This document shows positions 22,790 to 34,400 of a DNA stretch of 64,000 nucleotides, in pieces (the first letter of the stretch is position 1; every line of letters begins with the position of its first letter). The notes below the pieces were generated by a model. It did not search any database. It was not told the origin of the DNA and saw only the letters and a program-made list of their open reading frames with translations. Both the position numbers and the translations under genes were made by a program. Source of the stretch: Apostichopus japonicus (lineage: Eukaryota > Echinodermata > Holothuroidea > Aspidochirotida > Stichopodidae); the NCBI RefSeq assembly GCF_037975245.1, contig NC_092564.1, positions 10,082,484-10,146,483 on the forward strand. Reading direction: 5' to 3'.

Positions 22790-23072
22790 TTAAAGGGTGT
22801 GAAGACTCCCGCAAAAAGAAACGTCTAATGCCGGTAATCTGACCTAGTTTCGAATGAGGTGTAACAGAAGTGTTAGACACCACCATCGAAAATACACACA
22901 CAGCTTGCTACCGTCTGTAATTAGACACTAGTGTTCAGTCAGTACATACAGCTGCAGTCAATACCCACAGCACAGTGTATAAACGATACATCAATGGACA
23001 TGTCAGGTCCATCTAAAGATAACAAGGTATCACGTTTCATTACTGTCTGCATTTTGTAGGGACACGAACAAA
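22790..23072 (+). repeat. Dispersed repeat, inverse copy at 34415-34701
   Basis: Begins 'taaagggtgtgaagactc' and includes 'gacctagtttcgaatgaggt', 'cagtacatacagctgc', 'acccacagcacagtgtat' and 'aacaaggtatcac'. Its inverse complement with scattered changes occurs in an intron of hnRNP paralog 2. No terminal inverted repeat or target duplication was found. Confidence 0.8.
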
Positions 23073-23079
23073 ACGTCAC

Positions 23080-24560
23080 GGTTTAGGGCGATTCTTCAAT
23101 GCCTTTAAGTGCAGGCTACTGTCTCATTGCAGCATCCTAGGGCAGCTTCCCTTATCATGCATGTTATCTTCCGGGTGACCTCCATCTGGTGTAGCAAGGA
23201 AAAAATATATATTTAAGATAAAGGAGTTCTTGTGAAACACCTGGAAAGTGCTCCAAGTCATACTGATAGGAATTCCTCCTTTTTGTGTTAAAAGAAGTAA
23301 AACTTTGTGATAATTTTGGGCCACATGCTACCAGACTCAGAAAAACAACGACTGAAATATTTGAGCTCCTTTAACAAACATGTCACATTTTTATGAGTTG
23401 ACCTAAGCAGTAAGCATACATGTTTATATTACCACAGTATATATATATGTATGTATATGCATATACTTACAGTATATACATGCGTGTGTGTATTTGTATT
23501 CAATTGTGTATGTATGCATATGTGTATATATATCTATTGTGGGTGGTGGGGTGGGTAGGTTATACGTATTGGGTTGGTGTGTGGGTGGATATAAGTGTTA
23601 CTGTTTTCTTGTATTGCTACCTCAATTTACTTATGGTAGTGCTCTACTAGACAAGCTCTCCGGGTTTTTTTGGAGTGCTTCCTTTCACAATTTTCCCTGT
23701 TGTTGATACGTTATGTCACTTAGTTAACTTTTCTGTTATTATATTGTGAAGAAACAAATAAATGAAATGAAAAATGACCCCAAGAATCATTGTGTCCCAA
23801 ATGGGCAATAACACCAACAATAACAGGATAACAGCACACTGTGCTACACCTTTTATCCATTTTTGCCACTACAGAATTTCCCCATCGCAGTGATATTGTC
23901 ATATTTAATATTGCCATTATGAAATGTCGATTCTGCTGGAATATTAGAACCAGAACATCAAAGGTGTTTGTAGCTCAATCGACTTATAATTATAGCATCA
24001 TTCATGTAAAATCAACAGGTCAGACAGAAGCAAATATTCTACAGCAACCTTAACAGAGAAGTCTAAAGATTACTCATATTCATTCCAAACAACCCTCCAT
24101 AACAACACCTCACCAAAAGATGAACTCATATGACTAACAGTTAAAAGAGTAAATAACATTTACAAATGTCCTCAACCTCTCAAACATTGTAAACATTACC
24201 AACACTGTTCTCTTTTAACACCCATACAGAATGTAACATAATTGGGCTGTACTGACATCAAGACAAGTACTGGAAGTCTAACTGAAATGTTCACAAAGCA
24301 TTTTACTGAGCAAATGCCATGAAAACAGAAAGTATAAGGAACAAACTCAGAATGCAGAAATGCATTGTGGTTTCTATGATGTGACATGAGAAGTTTTCTT
24401 TATGAATCTGATATAATGTATAGTGAGGGTGTACGACATACTTGATCTTAGTAAAGCAGTGTTATGTGACAAACAAATTCACAATGACACAGGCTGTCCT
24501 GAAATGACCAACGACCTCAACAACAGGCTTCTTATACTAAATGTGATAGATACATCAACA
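23080..24560. other. Non-coding with TATG/TATA microsatellite
   Basis: A TATATG/TGTATG-rich stretch lies at about 23440-23545. The frames across it are low-complexity. Nothing else was recognised. Confidence 0.45.
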
Positions 24561-25960
24561 CACTTGTTTACAAGATTTTCACAATTTGACCCCTGGTGAC
24601 CCCAAATGACCTCTACAAACTAGAGCACCAATGGTGCAGAAGCTCATACCTTTTCGAGCTTAAAAATGTAGGGCCCACAAAACCAATTTTGGGCCCGTGA
24701 GGGATACCCCCCCCCCCTCCATTAGCAGAATCCTGGCCACACCACTGGCTATAATTCCTATTTTCCCCTTTAAATCCTATTTTACCCACTCTCTCAACAA
24801 TACCACTGACCTACCCTATTAAACTTTCTCCCCTCTACCTTAGCAGACATAACAAGCACTCCCTACAAGGCATAACTTCACAAGCTGCCTACATACCTCA
24901 GGCTCAAAGACTTCTAAGAATCGGCAAGTGCTGATTGGCTATAGGGCTCTCATGCTTACAGTTCAACAGTTAATAACAACTCCCAGTCCTGCTTTAATTC
25001 CACTAACAGCCTCTGCAGAGCTTAACCACAAATGTAAACAAACACTGCAGACACTGGGAGACAAATTAAAGGAGCTTTGGCAAAAAGTGAAGGCTCAGAT
25101 TTTTTTAAACAATGGGGATTAATTGTAATTAATTAACTTTTGACTAAATTTTTTTAGGCATCACCTTATTCATACACAATCCAACAATCATCAGTTCAAC
25201 TTTGAATATGATCCATCAAAATCTTGAGAAGATTGAGATATTTGAATATATTACAAAGAATGACCCCCGATGACCCCCTAAATGACCTTTGACCTCAATT
25301 TTCCGAACACCCCTCGTAACTCTCATCCCGAGGAACATTGTGACCAAGTTTCATTATAATTGGCCATACACTGTACGAACAGGAGCAATTTGAAAATATA
25401 GGGCCGCGGCCCGGGCCACAAAAGACCCCTAGTTGATCTTTGATCTCAAATTCATGAACACCCTGAAGGTAAAACTACCATAGTACTATCGTGACAAACC
25501 CTCGACATTGTACCATGGAATCTGTAGGAGAAGAAGCATTTTGCATATTTCCACAAAATGGCCCATTACGGCCCACAGGTGACATTTGACCCCAAATTTT
25601 GGATCATCTCTGATGGACCTATACCTAATGGTCCTTGTGTCCAAGTTTCATGAAATTTCATCAAACACTGTGCGAGTGGGAGCGGTTTTACCAATTGTTG
25701 ACGGATAGAGTGATAGAATGATAGAGTGATAGACGCCGCACTGTAACAATAGCTCACACCAGCATGCTGGTATGAGCTAAAAACAATAAACTTCTTGTAC
25801 TCAATGTGGTGCTTCTACACACCAATTATGAAATTGGTCCGTACCTCCCTTCTTGAGATATCGTGTTTGCAAGCTGGGCATCACAAACATACACATATAC
25901 ATACACACATACACCACTGTGAATGCAAAGGTTACGATTATCATCGAACCTAAAAGGTTT
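24560..25960 (+). repeat. TGACCTTTGACC-family repeat split by a 1.1-kb element
   Basis: Left part: 'tttacaagattttcacaa', 'tttgacccctggtgacccc', 'aaatgacctctacaaa'. Right part resumes near 25785: 'cttcttgtactcaatgtgg', 'cttcttgagatatcgtg', 'gcatcacaaacatacac', 'aaggttacgattatc'. The material between is a separate insertion (24641-25778). Confidence 0.6.
24641..25778. mobile_element. Insertion with inverted ends AGCTCATACC/GGTATGAGCT
   Basis: The 10-mer AGCTCATACC at 24641-24650 has its exact inverse at 25769-25778. The right end also forms a 30-bp near-palindrome (25750-25779), preceded by GATAGAGT/GATAGAAT repeats. Inside are a second series of TGACC-type blocks, including a perfect DR1 at 25283-25295, and 'aagtttcat' motifs repeated at about 240-bp spacing. 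The class is unknown; it may itself be composite. Confidence 0.45.
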
Positions 25961-25969
25961 TCTTTGTTA

Positions 25970-28180
25970 GAAAAAAAAACTCACCTATTACCACAAAGTT
26001 TCAAAAGTTGACAAGATGCCCAACTGTTGATTCTTCAGTCTCATGGGTCAAGCTCCTTCACCCATCATCCCCTGTTCACTGAAATTCAAATAGGAAGATT
26101 TGGAAGAGTAAATAATCCAGTTTGACTGTCATAATAATATTCATTATGTCATTGCCTGCATCCTTAGACAGAGGAAATAAAACCTAATTGTTGAAATATC
26201 CTACAGTATGCTTATCTTAGAACTACACATTACAGACACTACTAAGAACTTGATTAAATAACCACGCCCTCATCTCGTACACACTAAGAAATGGAGATTC
26301 CAAGAATCACGGTAAATTGGCAAAATTGGTTGAAATTTAGAAAGTCAGACAAATTCAATATCTTAAATGATAAAAGTAATCATTTTTCTTTGACATTTTT
26401 CCATCTTTCAGGTCACCTGAGGACTAACCCAATGAAACTTTGACCCAATGTTCACTTTATACTACTGTAGGAACCCAAATGAACTGTATATGCCAAACAA
26501 ATTTCAGTCTTTGCAGAGACAGGACGAATATAAGAAAAATCAGGCAATCCAACAACCTTCAAGCTTACATTTCTCATTTCCCCCCCCCCCCCCGCCCCAA
26601 GTTGAATAGAAGCTATATTTCACTAAATCTTCAACTAATGTACTTATCAGTCTTATCCTTTTGATACGGTAAATGGTTAAACAGTTCTACTTCTTCAAAC
26701 ATCCCATATAATCTTTACCAACTTTTGCTACTGAAATGATGCCACCGTTTTCTGACCTTAAGAATCTGTCTAGGTAATTCCAATTCCAGGGCTTGTTCCA
26801 ATATGATTCTGTTCCATTTCCAGTTTTCTATTAAACCTTCAAGAATATCAGGATCTGCTAGGCTTTGAATACTTTGCTTAAGTATTCACATCCTGGTCAC
26901 TTTGTCTTTACTATATCAAGCATACATCTGACAACCTCACCTCTACCCCCAACCACTCTTCAAACAAAGCACCCACCAAATGCACTCCTTGCTAAGAATC
27001 CTTTCTTTGTAGACATATTCTTCGTTTGGGTTAATATATGATTTTTTTTATCTGCAGATATCTATCTGTTGGTATTGACTTAATTATACTGCTGGTATTC
27101 TTGACATCTCTTCTTTCAAGGTGGGTTAAAGTTGGGTTCCGTCAAGCTCTTCCTTATGTTAATTTTAATCAGTGACATGTATTGAAGCTATTTACTGGCT
27201 GAATGCATGTGGATTCTGTTGTTTGCTAGGCATAAAGAACTATAAAAGTCAAAACCAATACAGAACAGTACTACAACTGATGTGTGGAAGAAATCAAATT
27301 TGTGTACTTGCACTTTTTAGGCAAGTGGGTAATAAAAATTGGCCTGCTATTGTAGGTTTTGCAAATATATTTAGATGCTGGAGAGAATGAGTTTGCAATA
27401 AGATGGTACATAATAATTAATAATGCTTCAAAAACAAGAGGGGTGGGAAGGGGGGGGGGGAGGGTAGAAGGGGAGCCACCAAGGATTAGTTACCTAGACA
27501 GTATGTTTAAAGGGAGAGGTGGATTTCAGGGCTCATTTTCAGTACTTTGGTGCTTGTGTGTCTCAAGAATGGTCAAATGCTCAAGTTTAGAGCACCTCAT
27601 CCAAAAAACAAGTATTTTGTCTCGAAAAAAAAAGAAAGAAATCCAGTGCCCCAAAAACAACTGAAGGCAAGTGGAATTCTTCATTAGGTATCGCAATGTC
27701 CAAAGAGATTTCTTGATAATGTGAAAGAGAGGCTTTGAAACTAATGAATGATCTGTGGAAGCCTGTACATTTAATGCTCTGAACAATCTCATGTTCCCAC
27801 AGAATGCCAAACTGGTAAAAGTGAAGGTTATCAAGGTCTTTTCTATATTCTCTGGTCATTTCTGCTGACCCCCTTCCTCTCCCCCCCTTTTTTATCTTAA
27901 AGCAGCATTTTGCGTCCTTGTCTATGGGTTTTCTAAACCTCACTGACTCCACGATACCATAATGACATACATAACTAGCTTATATATTCAAATCTTACTT
28001 CAAATGGTGGCATAAAAGTCGAAAAATTTACAACTTTCAACTTTGTTTTGCTCGAAGTTATTTTCCATTTATCATCCAAATAAACCGCGCCCATAATATG
28101 AATATTTAAACGCTACCAACGACATTGGCTAATACGTAATACAACACAATGATTGATTTGTGTAGATTGTCTATGGCAGT
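25970..28180. other. Non-coding, no gene recognised
   Basis: C run near 26581 and G-rich stretch near 27448. Open frames at 27359-27952 overlap on both strands and show no recognisable domain or splice-bounded structure. Confidence 0.45.
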
Positions 28181-28185
28181 TGTAC

Positions 28186-28213
28186 CAGGGAGCTGTTAGA
28201 GTCCAGCTCGCTG
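28186..28213. repeat. Short imperfect palindrome of the CAGGGAGYTG family
   Basis: Arms ACCAGGGAGCTG and CAGCTCGCTGGT pair at 11 of 12 positions around an 8-nt loop. Flanked by GTTGTAC (28179-28185) and GTTGTGC (28214-28220), a possible decayed duplication. Confidence 0.5.
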
Positions 28214-28219
28214 GTTGTG

Positions 28220-30299
28220 CCAAGTTACCAACTCGACGTTTGAATCTTTTTGCAATTGATACTATCAACAGGGTTCCCCAAGAACTTTAAATGTGATTCA
28301 TGACTACCAGTTCCTATGATCCTGCATCTGCTCGAGTCGTCAATGTGTCCCCCATGTTTATGCCATGCCACAAGCCAATCTAAATCCATCTTTGATTTAA
28401 GTATGATACTCACAGGGTTATAACTCTCTCAAAGAAATTTAGGGAAACGTTGGTCTTTGTGATCTCGGGCACTAACTTCGCTTGCAGTAACCGTATTTGC
28501 CCGATTTAGTTACTGTTAAAAATTATTATGAAACATCAAAATTTCAAAACTGTCTTCTTGCAAGAGGTTATGATGGACTGACATTTCAGTCTTGGCAGGA
28601 AGTGTGTCAGATGTTACCAGACGATCCTACAAGGGTCTATACAGTGGGCTCTCTGACTTCTTTTACCTACACCTTCTTCTACCTACACCTCTTCTATCTT
28701 CACCTACACAGGCCGTTTTGCAGTAGATAAGCAATTCTGTTAACAGTTTCTTTTTTCTACTTTCACAAGGAATTTCTACGGTTGCAGTATTTAGCATTTC
28801 AGAGGGGTTCTTTACAGCACGATAGCTGTGCTATGGAACCATCACAAATTATGAGACTAACAATTAACCCAAGGCCGATCAGGAACAAGCCATCTTTGTA
28901 ACAAAATTCAAAGAAAGAAATGTGGGACTTTTACAGGACAACGAGTAACATTCATCTATTCTATTTCGACAATTGGAAGGCAATCGAAAAACAAAAAATT
29001 TTGTAAGCAAGAATATTATTGTCTATGAAAACGATGTATAAGAATGTGGACTGTGCAATACTACATGCATAAATCTCACAAGTTTCCCCAATTAAATTCT
29101 TTTGTAATGTTCAAAAAAACTTATTTGTTAAAAGGGATGAAACGCTTTCCATTTGTTCTGACTTTGAAGTCAGAACAGACAGTTATAGCCACATAAACAG
29201 GAAACTTTATAGAAAAATTGCTATTATTTAGTAGTAATAGTTGCGCTTAAAAAAAAAAAAAACCTTTGACACGTAACACATGATATGACAAAACTTATAT
29301 ATGGCTCTTTGTTTGAGCTGAGTTCAAGTGTATGAAAATAATTGCAGCCTGGACAAAAATTACAGATATGTGGGTTTCAACCGCCAAATAAATGCTAATG
29401 ATTAACAGAGACAAATATGCCATGAACATGATATTTCCCAGTAAAACCAAGGAACTGTCTATCTGTATCAATGCCAAGAGCATGCTACCTCTATTCTATT
29501 ACCATCAATCATTGTCATTATGACAAACTACAATGGAATATCTCCCAGAGAATTAGCTCCAGGAAAGCAAATGTTACACCTTAATTAGCATACTACAAAA
29601 GGACTGCTGTCTGCTACAGACTTGTAAAACAGCTGAAAACAAACAAACTATATTGCAAAGTAATCACCAAGCTCGGTCAACAAATGTATACAATTTGGTT
29701 TGAGACATGGCAGCTTTGTAAGAAGAGACATCTCAAGTACTTTAATATTACAACCCACTGAATATGAGTATCACAGAGTATTCAGTAACAGCCTGTGTTG
29801 TCTGGTGGTGGGAGTCAATTAACTCTGTTATTTTGGCAGTGGCTATGACGTATTGGTAATTCCTCCCAATCTGAGAAAACAACCGTCTTTTAATTATTAT
29901 GTACAAATCAAAAATCCCCCCCCCCCCCCCAAAAAAAAAAATTGGGCAAAGAGCACAGAATTTTGGGGGCTGGCTGGAACGTGAGTTGAACCAGTCCGAA
30001 GTTGGTTGTTCACATACTGATGTAATATATATATAATCATTCATGTTAATACACATATTAACACATGGAAAAAGAAAAATAGAATAAAGCAACAAAATTA
30101 ACAAAATGTATCACCAAAACATTTTAAAACTTTGGGTGGTCATTTTTTCCTTAATTAAAGTCACAAAAGTTGCAAGGAAATTGTCACATTGACGTGAGTA
30201 AATGAAGACGTTCAAATTACATCTACATACGAGGACCTGCCTTGAAACAAAAGGGGAGGTGACTGTTGAAAAACCAGATTCCTCACTTTAATAGCTTAC
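28220..30299. other. Downstream region of hnRNP paralog 2
   Basis: No coding frame. The terminal 3'UTR exon of paralog 2 should lie here if the 30300-30647 exon is internal; I cannot place it. A C/A homopolymer block lies at about 29917-29940. Confidence 0.4.
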
Positions 30300-30647
30300 C
30301 TGGTCCAAACAACTTACTGACAAATAAATATGAGCGATTGTTCTACTAATTATGACGGTCTCCAAGATAATTTCTATTCTCTTAGCTTCTGTCCATATCC
30401 CATTAAAATATTTGTTAGCTGACGATCCTGACTATATATCCTGGCTGGCCATCTGATCTGACTCTTTACTGATAAACTGTTCTATCCTGTCCCAAACAAT
30501 CTTCAAAGGCTGCTGACCCTCCTGGCTTTATCCCATGGCTATCGACGTTCTAGTGGTGCTCTTATTTAGTACAAACTGAATGATCTTAAATGGTAATGGG
30601 GGGCAATCCTTCACTGTTGACTATTTACACAACCCCAAAGAAACAAT
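30300..30647 (-). promoter_or_regulatory. 3'UTR cassette exon of hnRNP A/B paralog 2, near-identical to 10062-10404
   Basis: Acceptor ATTTATCACAG on the minus strand and a strong donor ACCAG/GTAAGC frame a 348-bp exon without a coding frame. It is about 99% identical to the paralog 1 block: two substitutions and a 5-bp insertion are visible. The last coding exon stops 4 nt before its own donor (31469), so this exon follows the stop codon in the spliced transcript. A further donor at its end implies another exon and hence likely nonsense-mediated decay when included. Confidence 0.75.
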
Positions 30648-31468
30648 CTGTGATAAATGAATGAAAGAAATCAGTTCAGATTAATGAAAAGACGAAAAAT
30701 ATACAACAGACTGAACATGTTAAGGAGAAAACAACCCAAGATATATAAACTTAACATTGACCATATTGTAAGATACCTAACAAGCTCTTACCGAAGACCC
30801 CCTATCATACTTCTGGACCCCTCCTGCTCCACCATCACCCCTGACAGTTATCTAACTGTACTATGGTATCATAATACTGAATGTTGTAGAGTTGCCTACT
30901 TTCCAAACATGATGTTTCACACTGCCTGTTCCCTTGTATATTATGCTGACTGCACCACTGGAAATCTTTTGTTAAGGGATCCCCTGATCATTATGTCAGG
31001 TGTAGCCTGAACATGAACTGTAGCACAAGTGAATGTTATGTTGTGCTCTCATGAATTAGTGTTGCCCTCTCCTCTGAATATCTTTTTTTATGTTACTTGT
31101 TACATTTTTTTTCATCTTTTTTCCCCCAATATTACCTGATCTCCTGAATGTACATCTTTTATATTACCTGCTCCCTCCCTCTAAATGACTATTACTATTT
31201 TTTTTTTATGCTAACTATACAAAAATCGAATTAACATCATTCTTTGCAATCATCCTTGTTAATTCAGTCACTTCAGCACAAACTTGCACTTCACTGGTTG
31301 AAGTAGTCGTTGGACTGTACAATATTTGAAGGTAGCGGTATACAATATATAAATGTTATCAAATGAGAGATGGTGATACACTGGCTTTGCTAATGATAAC
31401 ACAGTACCAACCGTCTCTTTTTTCACAAAGCATTTCAGTCTTTTGAAAATGATTTGCTAGTGACTTAC
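30648..31468 (-). other. 3'UTR intron of hnRNP paralog 2
   Basis: Bounded by GTAAGT (minus strand, from 31468) and CACAG (to 30648). It carries T-rich tracts near 31080-31210. The 117-codon frame on the plus strand (30657-31010) has no recognisable domain and starts inside the cassette-exon homology, so I do not call it a gene. Confidence 0.55.
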
Positions 31469-31472
31469 CTTG

Positions 31473-34400
31473 CTAGTATGGCTTGTATCTGCCACCACGG
31501 TAACCCCTGCCACCTCCCTGTTCGTAGCCGAAACCGCCATCGCCACCATAATCACCGCCTCCGTAACTGCTATATCCGCCACCACCATAGCCACCACCGC
31601 CTCCTCGTCTGTAACTATCACCTCCATAACCGCCACCATATCCATCATCTTGATAATTATCTGTAACAGTACCAGCAAACTCACACTGATTCCATAATAT
31701 TATGTCCTTATCATTAGATTACATTTACTGTAAAAATTGTTCCAACCTTTAACATTCAGATATGACAAAAACTGTCATAGACACAAATCATGTTCAGCAC
31801 CTTTGCCCTCTGCTGACCTTCACCCTCTCAAAGCTCAAACCGATACTGATCTTGAACACATTCAATTAGAAGCACATGATAATTACCTATATAGTTAAGT
31901 TTGTTATTTACAGATCTTGAATTCACATAGAACCACATGATAATTACCCTATTTAGTTAAGTTTTGTGTTTACAGATCTTGACTCATTCACATAGAAGCA
32001 CATGATAATTACCTATATAGTTAAGTTTTGTGTTTACAGATCTTGACTCATTCAATTAGAAACCACATGATAATTACCTATAGTTAGTTTTGTGTTTACA
32101 GATCTTCTACTCATTCACACAGAAGCACATGATAAGCTTAGTTTTGTGTCTGCAAATGATTGCATCAGATGGTTATTGCTAGACACCAATCCAGTGAAAG
32201 AAAGGATATTAGCTTGTCCTCTGGGTCTAAAACAATAACCATCCAGTTCAAGGATATGGTTTTAGGCACAGAATTAATTTTAATATGATTTTTGACCCTT
32301 GAGAGATAATCATCAGTTCCTGGTTGTACTTCTATATCACTTTTAAATGACCCTTTAAACATACGAGGTTCATCAACTAAAGTGACTGGACTATCCAGTC
32401 TAATACACAGACCTTTAGGTCGGTTCTTCAGATCCAACAACAATAAATTCCAGTGGAAAACATAAGAATTTATAGACATCCAATGTTGACAGTATATTAC
32501 AAATTAGTCAAGGACAAACATTGGTGCTGACTGTCATCTAAGGATGCTTTCTTGATTCCATGAGGTTGAAAAGGACATGTTTATGTTTGCATTGTTAGAA
32601 TCTATAAAACAAAAAGGATTGACATTAATGCCTGCAATGATTTTCATCATTTTAAACATGAAGGGGGGATGTTCCAGGGACTTAGCATATTCTGTCTAAA
32701 GTCATCCATTAATAATAAAAATACTCCTCTGTGAATGATTTCTCTTCCTTACCATATCCTCCTCCTCCTCCACCTCCATAACCTCCTCCACCTCCATAAT
32801 AGCCAGATCCTCCTCCTTGACCACCATAGCTGTCATACCCTCCTCCTTGATTGTAGCCACCACCACCTACAAATATCAATTAAAAGGTTTCCAACTTTAT
32901 CAATCGACAAACACAAGATTGACATCAAAAATACCTTTCTTTCTTTTTGAGATATGTTTACACATTTTATTAATTTAAACTATGCTGACCAATCATAGAC
33001 TTTCTGACCTAAATATGACAATAATAACACATTACAACTGCTATTCTTCAGTTTTCATAGTTTGACATCTGCATGACATGTAAGATTGCACAAAATATAT
33101 GAGGCTTCTAGGATTTGGTACATGATCATTTTATCCTCAACTTTTTGAAATACCCTGTGAACAAGCTTGGTATCACACACATTGGTATCACACACATTGG
33201 TATCACACACATTGGTATCACACACATTCCAGCACACTTTTACAATCTCACATATCTGCTAAGGTACCCTGACTTCTACCAGGGCTTTCATTTATTTGGG
33301 TCATTTGACACTTTGGAAGGGTAAAGAATGCTTACCATGTCGACCTCTCCCCATTCCTCCATCATAGCCACCTCTGCCGCGACCACGACCACGACCGCCT
33401 CGACCACCGGATCCTATAAAATAGGTTTAAAAAATGGTGAATGACAGAAAATATTGATCAGCGAATGAAAACTTTCTGCTTTAATGACTTATAACAGCCG
33501 AATGAAGCATACATGCCAATGTCAACGGCTATACCTTAACATATATAAACTAGAGCAATAAAACTATGCAGAATCTCAATACCGTGCAGAGTGAATAGGG
33601 CTGAAACATGTTATATGACAAAAATGCTGGAAACTTCACATTTAAGGCAAATATAAAATTGTCACAGCAGTTTGTAATTTGTGAAGAACGTTTTTTCTTG
33701 CTTGCATTTTTTCAGCAGTAAAGCGAACGATGCATGAACAGCCAAGGCTGTTGGATATCATGTACCACCAGAGACATTCAATACATTAGTCCGTTGGGCA
33801 GTCGACCCTAACACCTTCCTCCCGGCTCGTCATCTGTTATCAAGCCAAACATTACCCACCCATTTGATCCTTTGGTGCTGCTTTCTTCACTTCCACTTTC
33901 TTTCCGTTCATAAAGAGTCCTTGCAGAACTGCAACCAAAAGAATCGAAAGACTGTGGTTAGACAACAGCAAATGAAAGTGGAATCAATTTAGATAAGGTA
34001 CTGGAAATGCTGCAGCAGAATCCAAAATCAGCAAGGCTGCATCAAGATCAACTAACGGAGATTATCTTTGTAAACCAGCAGTGCCTGTTGTGTTTCAATG
34101 TGGAGCACAAGAGCATCCAGGCTGCATTTAGGCTGCAGCCGAGTAAGGGGCTTACTTTTGACGTGGTGCCTAAACAATCTGACCTGCAGTCTGTCTGATC
34201 TGTAAATCTTGTTCCTTCATCCTCAAGAAATTAATTTTCTCCTCGAAACTTATTTTATGAGGTGGTTACACAGACAAACAGCTGTTACGTTTTCAAATGC
34301 CCTCGTCATATTATAGAGGATTAACTTAAAATTTTGACACGATTAATGGCATTGAAGACTCGCCCCAAACCCGCGTGCGGCCATCTGAAAAAGTTAACTT

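Noticed and set aside
25750-25779. 30-bp near-palindrome AGCTCACACC...
   Set aside because: Although similar in form to the short palindrome family, it is the terminal part of a larger insertion and has no flanking duplication of its own, so it was not counted as a member.
27359-27952. Overlapping frames of about 100-120 codons on both strands
   Set aside because: No recognisable domain, low-complexity G-rich part, and mutually overlapping frames; nothing favours either strand.
30657-31010. 117-codon plus-strand open frame
   Set aside because: It begins inside the conserved 3'UTR cassette block and crosses the 3'UTR intron of the minus-strand gene; no domain, no splice-bounded structure and no repeat of the frame in the paralog.
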